From: JABCPH02 sp963524305
Lineage (GTDB): Bacteria; Fusobacteriota; Fusobacteriia; Fusobacteriales; Leptotrichiaceae
Reading direction: 5' to 3'
Assembly (NCBI GenBank): GCA_963524305.1
Contig: CAURGH010000009.1
Coordinates: 12,922-76,921, forward strand
Length of the DNA stretch: 64,000 nucleotides
The notes beneath the pieces were generated by a model. That model worked only from the letters and a program-made list of their open reading frames with translations. It did not search any database and had not been told where the DNA came from. The position numbers and the translations under genes were made by a program. Below, in pieces: positions 1 through 8,633 of this stretch. Position 1 is the first letter of the stretch; each line of letters starts with the position of its first letter.

Positions 1-588
1 AACTTCTCTCGCTCCAGCTTCAACCATTGTTACAGCTTCTTTTGTTCCTGCAACCGACAAATGAATATCTCCATTTTCCAATTGTTCAGCAGTTGGATTT
101 AAAATATATTCTCCATCAATATATCCAACGGTTACACCAGCCACAGTTCCTGCAAACGGAATATCTGATAATCCCAATGCCACTGAAACTCCTATTGTTG
201 CTAAATTTTCAGGTTGATTAATTCCATCAGCTGACATTACAGTTATTACTATATGAACTGCATTTAAGAATCCTTCTGGAAACAAAGGTCTTATTGGTCT
301 GTCAATTAATCTTGAAATCAAAATCTCTTCAGTTGAAGGCTTTGATTCTCTTTTTATAAATCCTCCAGGAAATTTCCCTGATGCATAAAATTTTTCAATA
401 TAATCTACTGTTAATGGAAAAAAATCTTGCCCATCTTTAACATCTTTACTTCTAGTAGCAGTCACTAACAACACCGTTCCACCAGCTTGAATCATTACTG
501 ATCCACCAGCTTGTCTAGCAACTTTACCTGTACTTAATTTTATAGTTTGAGTCCCGACTTGAAACTCATATGTTTTTTCATCAAACAT
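1..588 (-). CDS. pnp: Polyribonucleotide nucleotidyltransferase (PNPase), N-terminal part
   Basis: Translating the minus strand from ATG 588-586 gives 196 codons that run off the window edge. PNPase is a phosphorolytic 3'-5' exoribonuclease of the RNA degradosome. The visible part is the first RNase PH domain, starting MFDEKTYEF and containing GGSVMIQAGGTVLLVTATR, the segment FYASGKFPGGFIKRE and the motif RPIRPLFPEGF, all characteristic of PNPase. An AGGAGG Shine-Dalgarno sits 7 bases upstream (about 595-600). The second PH core and the KH/S1 domains lie outside the window. The gene appears to be monocistronic at its 5' end: the adjacent rpsO found in many bacteria is absent and a terminator plus a good promoter precede it. 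Confidence 0.96.
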   Translation of the reverse strand, partial: MFDEKTYEFQVGTQTIKLSTGKVARQAGGSVMIQAGGTVLLVTATRSKDVKDGQDFFPLTVDYIEKFYASGKFPGGFIKRESKPSTEEILISRLIDRPIRPLFPEGFLNAVHIVITVMSADGINQPENLATIGVSVALGLSDIPFAGTVAGVTVGYIDGEYILNPTAEQLENGDIHLSVAGTKEAVTMVEAGAREV

Positions 589-724
589 TTAATTCCTCCT
601 GCTTTTTTTATTGTTCAAGAAGGGAGCAAATAATAATAAAAACTTTTATTTATAAATGAAATATATCCTTAAAATAAAAACTTTTATAATTACTTACTCT
701 TAACCTTCTTTAATTTCGCTTTTA

Positions 725-753
725 ATTATAGCACTTTTATAAATTTTTTACAA
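725..753 (-). promoter_or_regulatory. Promoter of pnp
   Basis: On the minus strand TTGTAA (753-748), a 17-base spacer and TATAAT (730-725) form a near-consensus sigma-70 promoter. The implied 5' leader of about 130 bases before pnp is long enough for the post-transcriptional autoregulation known for pnp in other bacteria, but no clear stem of that type was seen. Confidence 0.7.
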
Positions 754-756
754 CTT

Positions 757-812
757 AAAAAACTCTAAATATTAAATTATATTTAAAAATATAGTTTAAA
801 AATTTAGAGCTT
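757..812 (-). terminator. Intrinsic terminator after the 155-aa gene
   Basis: CTCTAAAT (763-770) pairs with ATTTAGAG (802-809). Read on the minus strand the second arm is followed by a T6 run, as expected for the end of the 870-1337 transcript. It insulates pnp from the genes upstream. Confidence 0.7.
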
Positions 813-869
813 TATCATTTATAACTTATATTTAATATTAATTTTAGTGCAATAAGCAAGTTCACTTAA

Positions 870-1337
870 TTAGCCAATTTCTTTGCCTTCCAAGTCATCG
901 ACTACCACATTATATTCCAGTTGTAAATATTCCTCCCTGTTCTCGATAATTTCATCCAGCAATCTTTCAAATGCAAATTCTTTTCTATTTCTTTCAGTAA
1001 ATACTAAAAAATAAAGTTTACTAAAAAATGATGAAATTTTATCATTAATTTTAATTTTTCCGCACCTTATCGAATCATGTGTTCTAAGAATAATTACTTC
1101 CTTACTTTTGTCATCCCTTACTTTCTCATACAAAAAGTGAACCACAAAATTCAACCCATCTAAATTTATATTTACCAAATCATCTTTACAAAAATATTCA
1201 CTTTCACTTTCTTGAATTATAAATTCATCTCCTGTATTTTCTTCCTTTTTTATTAATAAAATCTCATTATCAATATATTTTTTCAAACTTTTTAAATTTG
1301 TTATTCCCTCATTTAAATACTCAATTCTTTTTAGCAT
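870..1337 (-). CDS. Hypothetical protein, 155 aa
   Basis: The product is not recognised. It is a soluble, charged protein without signal peptide or membrane segment. It has an acidic N-terminal half and an acidic C-terminal end (VVVDDLEGKE). The start is supported by GGAGAAGGAA just upstream of ATG. It lies 62 bases downstream of the 459-aa gene on the same strand and is followed by an intrinsic terminator, so the two probably share a transcript. No catalytic motif was seen. Confidence 0.7.
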   Translation of the reverse strand: MLKRIEYLNEGITNLKSLKKYIDNEILLIKKEENTGDEFIIQESESEYFCKDDLVNINLDGLNFVVHFLYEKVRDDKSKEVIILRTHDSIRCGKIKINDKISSFFSKLYFLVFTERNRKEFAFERLLDEIIENREEYLQLEYNVVVDDLEGKEIG

Positions 1338-1399
1338 TTTTATTCCTTCTCCCTTTAATTTAACTTTTTTGAATAATTATTGATTCGTCTTTTTCTAAA

Positions 1400-2779
1400 T
1401 CATAAGTTACCAAAAAATTTCATTTCTGATTTTATCCTTTCTATCTGAAACAATAAATTTGCCTTTTCACCCCTCTTATTTATATTCAAAATTTTCAAAA
1501 AATAAATTGGAATAGCTGATTCATTTTCAATTAAATTTATAATCTTTGAACTACTAATTACCAAAACTTTACTGTAATTATTTCCCGTATTCCTTTTCAA
1601 TTTTCTATTTTTCTTATCTATAAATTGAATTTTTACATTCTCTTCAAAATTAAAATTATCCAAAATATATTTAAGATATTTTTGAACATTGCTTTTTTCA
1701 ATGTCTAACAAAATTAAAATTTTTTTCTCTGTTTTCGTTTTCTTTTTAAAATAATTTATTGATTTCATTTGATTTGAATATTTTAAAATTTGATAATCTA
1801 AAATTATATCTGCTACTTCTTGTCCACTGTCCCCTCTACTCTCTTTCATAACCTCTAGATCTATATCTTCACTACTTTTTAAAAATTCTCTTTCATTTTG
1901 GATTTGCTTTCTCAACAATATTTTAAAAAGTTTTATCCTAAAAAAATTTGTAATTTTAATTTTCTCAATACAGGAAATCTCTTCCAAAATATAATCAAAA
2001 TTCCTATACTTTTCCATTCTTTCTAATTCCCTGTCTTTTTGAGTGATTTTCCCATTTTTATTAACTTTTCTATCTTTCAAATTAATTAAAAAATACGAAA
2101 AAAAATCATAAATTTCATTTCTAGATAATTTTTTAAAATTTCCTTCTAAAAAACCGAATAACAAATTACTAATCCTTTTTATTCTTTTGATTCCAAGTTC
2201 CTTTTTTATAACTCCAATAAATTTTCTCTCTAATAATGTTTCGTTATTTGAATAAAATTTCTCATAAATTTTTAGTAATTGTTCTTTTAAATATTTCTGA
2301 CGTTTATCACTAAAATTTTCGATTTTACTAATCACTAAATTAAGTGCACTTTCTGAATCCAAACCAATATATTCAAAATAATCTATTCCTATCTCACTTA
2401 AAACTACTTGCAAATCTTTTTTTATGTGCTTTCTTTCAAATTCCCTTCTTATTTTTTCAAAACGATATATAGAAAACTTCCTTTTGTTCAAAATAATCAT
2501 TAATTTTATCATTTTTTGTCTTGTTAAAGCATTAAATATGAATATTCTTTTCATATTTTTATGATTTAGTTTAAATTCATCCAAATAATAAACATAATTA
2601 CCTTTATAATGTATTTTCCCCTCATTTCCTGTAATTTTTATTAAATCGTTTAATTTTCTAATTGTATACTTGAAATTAAATTTTTTATCAAAATATAACT
2701 CTATCGCTTCTTTTTCAAAAATCTTTGCACTAGTAATCAAATAAAATAAATTAACTTCTTTGTAACTATAATTTAGCAA
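1400..2779 (-). CDS. Hypothetical protein, possibly a diverged BglG/Mga-type regulator
   Basis: This is a 459-aa Lys-rich soluble protein starting at TTG (2779-2777), with GAGGAGAG 6 bases upstream. I do not recognise it with certainty. The N-terminal about 170 residues read like two poor helix-turn-helix units (around LTRQKMIKLMIILNKRKFSI and the following basic helix), the layout of BglG/Mga/MtlR-like regulators. The C-terminal about 100 residues (KKILILLDIEKSNVQKYLKY, then KVLVISSSKIINLIENES) resemble the alternating beta-alpha fold of a PTS EIIB-like domain. Both readings are inference. The start codon lies inside a 15-base inverted repeat, which would fit self-regulation. A sensitive profile search would decide. 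Confidence 0.6.
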   Translation of the reverse strand: MLNYSYKEVNLFYLITSAKIFEKEAIELYFDKKFNFKYTIRKLNDLIKITGNEGKIHYKGNYVYYLDEFKLNHKNMKRIFIFNALTRQKMIKLMIILNKRKFSIYRFEKIRREFERKHIKKDLQVVLSEIGIDYFEYIGLDSESALNLVISKIENFSDKRQKYLKEQLLKIYEKFYSNNETLLERKFIGVIKKELGIKRIKRISNLLFGFLEGNFKKLSRNEIYDFFSYFLINLKDRKVNKNGKITQKDRELERMEKYRNFDYILEEISCIEKIKITNFFRIKLFKILLRKQIQNEREFLKSSEDIDLEVMKESRGDSGQEVADIILDYQILKYSNQMKSINYFKKKTKTEKKILILLDIEKSNVQKYLKYILDNFNFEENVKIQFIDKKNRKLKRNTGNNYSKVLVISSSKIINLIENESAIPIYFLKILNINKRGEKANLLFQIERIKSEMKFFGNL

Positions 2780-2850
2780 TTTAGACTCTCCTCAATAATA
2801 TTTGAGTAAATCATAACAACTTAAATTTTTTATTACTAGATTGCTAAATT
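2770..2850. repeat. 15-base inverted repeat around the start codon of the 459-aa gene
   Basis: The arms are 2770-2784 (AATTTAGCAATTTAG) and 2836-2850 (CTAGATTGCTAAATT), matching at 14 of 15 positions. The left arm contains the TTG start codon of the 459-aa gene. It could be a two-site operator or an RNA stem that hides the start. Confidence 0.6.
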
Positions 2851-2964
2851 AAACTATTCTATTTTCAAAAAACACTATTTTTAAAGGGTTTTATATACTT
2901 TAGAAAAATGAATTCCAAAAAATTACTTTTGTGTGAAAACAAATATACAAATTTCTTTATAGAA

Positions 2965-3200
2965 TTATAGTAAAATTACTTTAAAACTGAACTCAAAAAC
3001 TATGACTATTTTATTCTACTCTAAATTTATATAATTTTTAGTAGTTTAATTTTAAATACATTCAAGTATTATCAATTTTTTTATTTATAATAAAACCGTT
3101 TTAAAATCAAACTTAAAAGCTATGCTTGTTTACTTGAAACCTAGAGTTATACAAGTTTAATAATTTGATTTTAAATAGATTCAAATATAAAAGTATGATT
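2965..3200. repeat. Tandem repeat, two diverged copies of about 120 bp
   Basis: The sequence from 2965 and the sequence from 3085 align over about 105 positions with roughly two thirds identity; the period is 120 at the left and 119 near the right. Both copies share TTATAnTAAAA, AAAnCTATG, TTTTAAATA and ATTCAA. No reading frame is maintained. Together with the purD terminator this fills the 585-base gap between purD and the 459-aa gene. The origin is unknown. Confidence 0.55.
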
Positions 3201-3210
3201 TTTTTCATTT

Positions 3211-3273
3211 TCCAAAAAAACTCAAACAATAGATTTGAATTTACAAAAATTCTTATTTCTATTATTTGAGTTT
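3211..3273 (-). terminator. Terminator of purD
   Basis: A 15-bp stem joins 3218-3232 (AAACTCAAACAATAG) with 3259-3273 (CTATTATTTGAGTTT). The single mismatch is a G-U wobble on minus-strand RNA, where a T7 run follows. This marks it as a terminator for purD. Confidence 0.75.
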
Positions 3274-3364
3274 CTTTTTCTTGATCCTATTTTAACTTTT
3301 TGACTCGACAAAATATATATTAAAAATTTTTCTTACAAATAAACATATAAGCTACACTTTTTTA

Positions 3365-4627
3365 TTATTTGATATTCCCAATATCCTTTCTAAAATACAT
3401 TCCATCAAATTTAATTTTATTCAACAATTTATAAGCATTTTCCTTAGCTTCATCCAATGTCTTTCCAAATGCAACGGCATTCAATACTCTTCCACCATTA
3501 GTCTTGAATTTTCCATCTTCAAATTTAGCTCCTGCGATAAATACCAATTCATTATCTGAAGCATTTTCAATTCCAGTTATAACATCGCCTTTTCTGTAAG
3601 TTTCTGGATATCCTCCTGCAGCTCCTACAACACAACAAGCATGAAGCGGTTTCCAAGTAACATTTAATTCCGATAATTTTTTGTCAAATGAATATTCCAC
3701 CAATTCTAACAGGTCATTTTCCAATAATGGTAAAACAGCTTGAGTTTCAGGATCTCCCAATCTCATATTGTATTCAAGCAAGTAAACACCTTTTGCCGTA
3801 ATCATTAGTCCAAAGAAAATTACACCTTCAAAATCCATTCCTTCAGCTTGTATTCCCTTTAAAGTTGGATTCATGATATCATTTTTAAAACTTTCAAAAA
3901 CTTCATCTGTCACATAAGGATTAGGGCTTATAACTCCCATTCCACCTGTATTTAATCCAGTTTCATTCTCCCCAATTTTTTTGTGATCTTTTGCTGATAA
4001 CAATGGTACAATAACTTTGCTATCTGTAAATGAAAGTATTGAAGCTTCTACTCCATCCAAAAATTCTTCAATTACAACTTGATTTCCAGCATCTCCAAAT
4101 TTTTCATCAATCATTATATCATCAACTGCTTTTATCGCCTCATCAAGATTTTGAGCAATAATTACACCTTTCCCAGCCGCAAGACCACTAGCTTTTACAA
4201 CTACAGGAAAATCTTTCCAATTATTCAAAAATTCTTTCGCTTTTTCAGCATTATCAAAAATTTCATAAACAGCAGTTTTTATCCCATATTTTTTCATAAA
4301 ATCTTTAGAATAAGCCTTGCTTCCTTCAAGAATTGCCGCTTGTTTATTAGGCCCAAAAATTTTCAACCCATTTTTATGAAATTCATCAACAATACCAGCT
4401 ACTAATAATTCTTCACTTCCAACAAATGTCAAATCGATATTATTTTCCTTAGCAAATTTAACATACTCGTCTATATTATTCGATAAATTCACATTTTCAG
4501 CTTTTGGCAACAACTCAGCCCCTGCATTTCCTGGTGCTATAAATATTTTCTCTACCTTTTCATTTTGAGATATTTTCCAAGCAATTGCATGTTCTCTTCC
4601 ACCTGCTCCTACGATTAATACTTTCAT
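3365..4627 (-). CDS. purD: Phosphoribosylamine-glycine ligase (GAR synthetase)
   Basis: The 420-aa product catalyses step 2 of purine synthesis: phosphoribosylamine + glycine + ATP give GAR. The N-terminal MKVLIVGAGGREHAIAWK motif, the ATP-grasp segment VVVKASGLAAGKGVIIA (about residues 143-160), GMGVISPNP and the metal/ATP-site motif EYNMRLGDPETQAVLP (about 285-300) are all present, at normal family length. It is the only purine step gene in the window outside the main operon, 7.5 kb beyond purH with unrelated genes between. It therefore needs its own promoter, a candidate for which lies at 4683-4711. Confidence 0.98.
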   Translation of the reverse strand: MKVLIVGAGGREHAIAWKISQNEKVEKIFIAPGNAGAELLPKAENVNLSNNIDEYVKFAKENNIDLTFVGSEELLVAGIVDEFHKNGLKIFGPNKQAAILEGSKAYSKDFMKKYGIKTAVYEIFDNAEKAKEFLNNWKDFPVVVKASGLAAGKGVIIAQNLDEAIKAVDDIMIDEKFGDAGNQVVIEEFLDGVEASILSFTDSKVIVPLLSAKDHKKIGENETGLNTGGMGVISPNPYVTDEVFESFKNDIMNPTLKGIQAEGMDFEGVIFFGLMITAKGVYLLEYNMRLGDPETQAVLPLLENDLLELVEYSFDKKLSELNVTWKPLHACCVVGAAGGYPETYRKGDVITGIENASDNELVFIAGAKFEDGKFKTNGGRVLNAVAFGKTLDEAKENAYKLLNKIKFDGMYFRKDIGNIK

Positions 4628-4682
4628 TTTCTTGTTTCCTCCTTGAATATTTATATTTCTGATTTACTTTATATCTTTCTTA

Positions 4683-4711
4683 TAAATATATTTTATCATA
4701 TTTTCTTGCAA
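4683..4711 (-). promoter_or_regulatory. Candidate promoter of purD
   Basis: TTGCAA (4711-4706) is followed 17 bases later on the minus strand by TATTTA. The -35 is fair and the -10 weak. No riboswitch aptamer like the one before purL was seen here. Confidence 0.4.
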
Positions 4712-4776
4712 TATTAAATCTAAAAAATAAATTTTTCCTATTTTTAAATCAATATTTACAATTTTATAAAATTTTC

Positions 4777-4805
4777 TTGCTCCCTAACTTCAAATATGTT
4801 ATCCT
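4777..4805 (+). promoter_or_regulatory. Candidate promoter of sfsA
   Basis: TTGCTC (4777-4782), 17-base spacer, TATCCT (4800-4805), ahead of sfsA and divergent from the purD promoter. Confidence 0.5.
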
Positions 4806-4837
4806 AAAATCAAAAATACTAAAAAAAGGAAAAATAT

Positions 4838-5575
4838 ATGAAAAAAAATAAAATTCTTTATACGATAAACTATGACAAAATTGTAAATTTTAAGGAAAGA
4901 GTGACTCGTTTTACTGTTAGATTTGAATTTAAGGATTCTGAAAATGAAGAATATTCAGGAGAAGACTTTGCTCATTTGCATGATACTGGAAGATTGACGG
5001 AATTATTAATTGATAGTGCAGAATTGTTGATAAAAAAGGCAAATAATAAAAATCGTAAAACTAAATGGGATATTATAGCAGTGAAAGTTCATGGGGAAGT
5101 TATTCTTATAAATACGGCTTTTCATCGATATATTACAGAAGCCATATTTTACGATAATGAAATTTCTCCATTTGGAGAACCTTCGTATATAAAACCTGAA
5201 ATTAAGCATAATAATAGCAAACTCGATTTTTATTTAGAAAATGAAAAAGAAAAAATTTTCATTGAAGTAAAAGGTTGTACTTTGGTAAACGGAAAAATTG
5301 CTCAATTTCCTGGCTCTCCTTCAATTCGTGCCTTAAAACATTTGAGAGAACTTATGGAACTTAAAAAAGAAGGCTTTCGGACAGCAGTTTTTATTTTGAT
5401 ATTTAGAAAATCTGAAATTTTCGCACCCGAACATATTATCGACAGAGAGTTTTCTGAAACTTTTTATGAAGCAATGGAAAATGGTGTTGAAATTTATCCG
5501 ATGCTTTTGGAATATAGGGAAGATGGGAATGTTTATTTTGTTAAGAAAATTGGGATAATGGAGAAGAGATTTTAA
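4838..5575 (+). CDS. sfsA: SfsA family protein (sugar fermentation stimulation protein homologue)
   Basis: The 245-aa product has the family landmarks in order: FKERVTRFTVRFEF near the N-terminus, AHLHDTGRLTELL (about residues 45-58), NSKLDFYLE (about 128-136), IEVKGCTLVNG and FPGSPSIRALKHLRELMEL (about 162-180). The family has a nuclease-like fold; E. coli SfsA was named for an effect on maltose metabolism and its biochemical role is not settled. It is a single-gene plus-strand unit between purD and a TPR gene, with its own promoter and a hairpin spanning the stop codon. It has a normal length and no odd features. Confidence 0.93.
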   Translation: MKKNKILYTINYDKIVNFKERVTRFTVRFEFKDSENEEYSGEDFAHLHDTGRLTELLIDSAELLIKKANNKNRKTKWDIIAVKVHGEVILINTAFHRYITEAIFYDNEISPFGEPSYIKPEIKHNNSKLDFYLENEKEKIFIEVKGCTLVNGKIAQFPGSPSIRALKHLRELMELKKEGFRTAVFILIFRKSEIFAPEHIIDREFSETFYEAMENGVEIYPMLLEYREDGNVYFVKKIGIMEKRF

Positions 5576-5600
5576 TAATTTTCTAAAATCTCTTTTCCCT
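5564..5600 (+). terminator. Hairpin at the end of sfsA
   Basis: AAGAGATTTTA (5564-5574) pairs perfectly with TAAAATCTCTT (5584-5594). The stop codon lies within the hairpin. The following T tract is interrupted (TTCCCTCTTATTTCTT), so termination strength is uncertain. Confidence 0.5.
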
Positions 5601-5689
5601 CTTATTTCTTAATCTGAAATATTTAATTTTTTGTTTAATTATAAAGAAATTTAATATTGCTTTAACTTAATTTACAAAAATTATAAACT

Positions 5690-6802
5690 TTATTTATCTA
5701 ATTTTTGATGTCGTGGACAATCTATCAAAAAACAGTCATATAAAAATTTAGGATAAATTTTTACTTCTGGTTTATAATCTGTTTTCAATATTTTTTCATA
5801 TTCTGCCTTCAAATTCTTTATTTGCCTTTTTATCTCCCTAATTTCTTCTTTTTTCTCAGATTTTGTCCACTCTCTTTTAAATTCTCCATTTTTAACATCT
5901 TCTATTTCTTCATTTTTAAATTTCAATGCTTTCTCAAAAGATTTTTCTAATTTATCAAATTTATCTAATCGCTTTAATGAATAAAAATAAATTGGTAGTT
6001 CTTCATATGGTACTTGGCAATCCTCTTGAGCATCTATTTTTAAATAAATTTCTACAAGTTTTTTATAATTCTCAGATAAATAATACAGACTTTCTAAATC
6101 ACTACCAAAAAAATAATCATTATCAATATTTTCTAACATTAATTCATCAATTTGAGCCTCAATATTTACAAATTCCTTCAATTGAACCTTATTCGCAATA
6201 TAAATATACTTTATCTTAACAAAATCTTCTTTTTCAAACTCAAAATCTTTTTTTATTAATTCTTCTAAAATTATTTTCGCCTCTTTATATTTTCCATTAA
6301 TCATCAGCAAATTCGCATATTCAAACTTATAAATCGGATTATTTTCTAATTCACAAGCTCTTTTATACATTTCTTCCGACTTGTCATATTTCCTTGCCCC
6401 ATAATAATCCGCCCCAAGCCCATAATAAGCCTTAGAATTATTTGGATTAAATGCAACAGCCTTTCTCAAAGTTCTAATTGCTCTCTTACTGCCATATCTC
6501 TGATCATCATAATAAAAACCTAAATTAGTATAAATCCGTGATTTTTCCTCATTAGTCAATTCATTTTCATATTTTTTAATAAATTCATTCAATAATTTAT
6601 AAATATCATCCCATTGGTAATTTAATTCATTGTAAACTGCCGCTAATTGACAAATAACTTCCACATTTTTGGGATTTTCTAAAAGACATTTCTCCAAATA
6701 ATCCTTATATTCAATAAATGCATGCTTATAATTATCATAACTATCATTTTTTTGAATTTCATCCTGAATATATTTCACCCACTCTTCTTTTGTTTGTTTC
6801 AT
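5690..6802 (-). CDS. TPR-repeat protein, 370 aa
   Basis: This is a cytoplasmic tetratricopeptide protein. TPR-like helices occupy about residues 40-260, with classic units such as SRIYTNLGFYYDDQRYGSKRA and NSKAYYGLGADYYGARKYDKSEEMYKRACEL. A charged coiled coil follows (about 300-345) and the end carries the short motif FLIDCPRHQ. The start at MKQTKEEW is chosen because AAAGGAAT sits 7 bases upstream; a longer in-frame start nine codons earlier lacks a binding site. TPR proteins mediate protein contacts; the partner is unknown. A decayed paralogue lies immediately upstream at 6834-7160 and ends with the same C-terminal motif (VDCPQHL), indicating a past tandem duplication. Confidence 0.85.
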   Translation of the reverse strand: MKQTKEEWVKYIQDEIQKNDSYDNYKHAFIEYKDYLEKCLLENPKNVEVICQLAAVYNELNYQWDDIYKLLNEFIKKYENELTNEEKSRIYTNLGFYYDDQRYGSKRAIRTLRKAVAFNPNNSKAYYGLGADYYGARKYDKSEEMYKRACELENNPIYKFEYANLLMINGKYKEAKIILEELIKKDFEFEKEDFVKIKYIYIANKVQLKEFVNIEAQIDELMLENIDNDYFFGSDLESLYYLSENYKKLVEIYLKIDAQEDCQVPYEELPIYFYSLKRLDKFDKLEKSFEKALKFKNEEIEDVKNGEFKREWTKSEKKEEIREIKRQIKNLKAEYEKILKTDYKPEVKIYPKFLYDCFLIDCPRHQKLDK

Positions 6803-6833
6803 AATTTTATTCCTTTCGTATTTCTTCAACTCT

Positions 6834-7160
6834 CATCAATTATCAAATGTTGTGGACAATCCACTAACCAACATTTATTTTCAAAAAACATAAATATTTC
6901 CATCTTAGGCTTAAATTCCGTATTTAATGTCTTTTGAGATATCAAAATAATATTTTTCAAACTATGTTCTTTATCTATTCACATAAATACCCCCCATCAA
7001 TATATTCTAAATTTTTCACTATTTATCAAAGTGCATTCTCATATTCTGTTCTATTTTCACTCAAAGCCTTTTCCCTTATTTTCTCTATATACTCTTTCAT
7101 TTTTTTACTCAATTTAACTTTAATATCCAATTTATTTCATTTCTCCTACTTTATTTTCCT
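6834..7160 (-). pseudogene. 3' remnant of a TPR paralogue
   Basis: One minus-strand frame ending at 6834 reads ...LNTEFKPKMEIFMFF, then WLVDCPQHL. This aligns with the C-terminus of the neighbouring TPR protein (LKTDYKPEVKIYPKF, FLIDCPRHQ). Further upstream another frame reads KLSKKMKEYIEKIREKALSE and a Glu/Lys-rich stretch like its coiled coil, but stops and frameshifts break it up and no start remains. It is a decayed second copy. It fills most of the 6830-7235 gap. Confidence 0.7.
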
Positions 7161-7187
7161 TACATTATAACATTCTTTACAAAAATA

Positions 7188-7222
7188 AAAAAGGCTACAA
7201 TAAAATTCCGTAACCTTTTTCT
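7188..7222 (-). terminator. Terminator of the YARHG gene
   Basis: On the minus strand GGTTAC pairs with GTAGCC (one G-U) and is extended by an A5/T6 pairing; the downstream arm ends in T6. Confidence 0.7.
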
Positions 7223-7235
7223 ATCTTCAAATTAT

Positions 7236-8420
7236 CTATTTCCCATTCTTCCTATCATTTATAACTTTATCCACATCTTTAACATACTCATAATCAGCTT
7301 CTCCCAATTTCACATCTTTTCCAGTTGGCACATACCACAAAAACTTTGAAAAATAATCTTTTAATTTTTTGTCTGAAAAATCATAACCTGCCAAAGCATA
7401 AGGATAATTTCTCATTATTTTCAATTCTTCATCTGAAATATCTTTTATTTCATCTTTATCTAAATATTTTATCGAATAGGCATTATCTGTTAAATCATCT
7501 TTAAATTTAAAACCTTTTTCCGTTTTATCAGGAAATACATAATTAACTCTCAAACCTTTTATTTCTGTCAATTCAAATTCTTCTTTAGGCTTGAAATTAT
7601 TTGTTTTAAAATATAAATAACCTTTTTTCAATTTTGCATAAAGAATTTTGTATGGCTCATTTGTTTCATAGTTTTCTTTGTAAGCATAATCAACATTTCC
7701 TTCTCCAGCCAATTGCCATTTTATCTCTTTTCCATCTTTTGTTTTTATCACAGGCATTGCAATAAGAGCATCTCCTGGCTCAACAATCACTTCAAAATCA
7801 TCCACCTTCTGATTTTTCCATTTTGAAATAGTCGACCAAACATAGTTGAAATCAACGGTTCCAACACCACTGCTTCCATCATAATGATAACTATGCTCAA
7901 CTACATTTTCTCCCTTTTTAAAATTAGCCTTAAAATAGTAAACATAACTCTTTTTGTAATATTCATATTCTTTTAATATCTTTTCTTCATCATATTCCTT
8001 AAAATATTTTTTAACTTCTTCCAGTTGTTTTACATCTTTCGGTGCAAAATCAGTCAATCTATACGCTTTTGTACTCACACTTTGTCCATTGACAGAAGTC
8101 TTAAAATCCTTGAAATGATCTCTTTCATCCCATGCTTCATTCCCACCTTCAGGCGTAATAAATCCAATATATCTCTCCCCAGCTTCAGGACTATCGAATA
8201 CAAATCTAACAGTTACCACCATTTCATTGCCTATCGTCCCATACTCCGACCTAAATTTTTCCAATTTAAAACGAAGCCTCTCACTCTTTATAGAAACATT
8301 CGACACATTCATCGGCACAATATGCCCACCTTCCGACCTAAATTCCCAGTCATTTGCCAATAAGTTCGCACCAAAAATCATAACTAGAGCAAATAATAGC
8401 AGTATTCTGATTTTTTTCAT
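7236..8420 (-). CDS. Exported YARHG-domain protein, 394 aa
   Basis: The start at ATG 8420 is chosen (GAGAG just upstream); a TTG three codons earlier overlaps that site. It has a signal peptide (KKIRILLLFALVMIFGANLLA, cleavage near ANDW), a long beta-rich extracytoplasmic region, and a C-terminal YARHG domain (about residues 345-375: EELKIMRNYPYALAGYDFSD, then DYFSKFLWYVP). In the canonical motif the peptide reads YARHG; here it is YALAG, so the eponymous Arg-His pair is replaced. YARHG proteins are extracellular with no settled function. It is a single transcription unit with its own terminator. Confidence 0.85.
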   Translation of the reverse strand: MKKIRILLLFALVMIFGANLLANDWEFRSEGGHIVPMNVSNVSIKSERLRFKLEKFRSEYGTIGNEMVVTVRFVFDSPEAGERYIGFITPEGGNEAWDERDHFKDFKTSVNGQSVSTKAYRLTDFAPKDVKQLEEVKKYFKEYDEEKILKEYEYYKKSYVYYFKANFKKGENVVEHSYHYDGSSGVGTVDFNYVWSTISKWKNQKVDDFEVIVEPGDALIAMPVIKTKDGKEIKWQLAGEGNVDYAYKENYETNEPYKILYAKLKKGYLYFKTNNFKPKEEFELTEIKGLRVNYVFPDKTEKGFKFKDDLTDNAYSIKYLDKDEIKDISDEELKIMRNYPYALAGYDFSDKKLKDYFSKFLWYVPTGKDVKLGEADYEYVKDVDKVINDRKNGK

Positions 8421-8633
8421 GACTACCAACTCTCTTTCTTTTATTTTTTATATCTCATTAAAATTATACTTTATTTTTAATTTTTATCCAATATATTTAT
8501 TCTTATTTTTAAGAAACTTGAAAAAAATTAGAATATTTTTATAACTTTAAATTTTAAAAAGAAATGGTAATTATACATTATTTAAAAAGTCTAAAATTTT
8601 TTTGTTTCAGTAATTTTTTAATTAATCAATATT

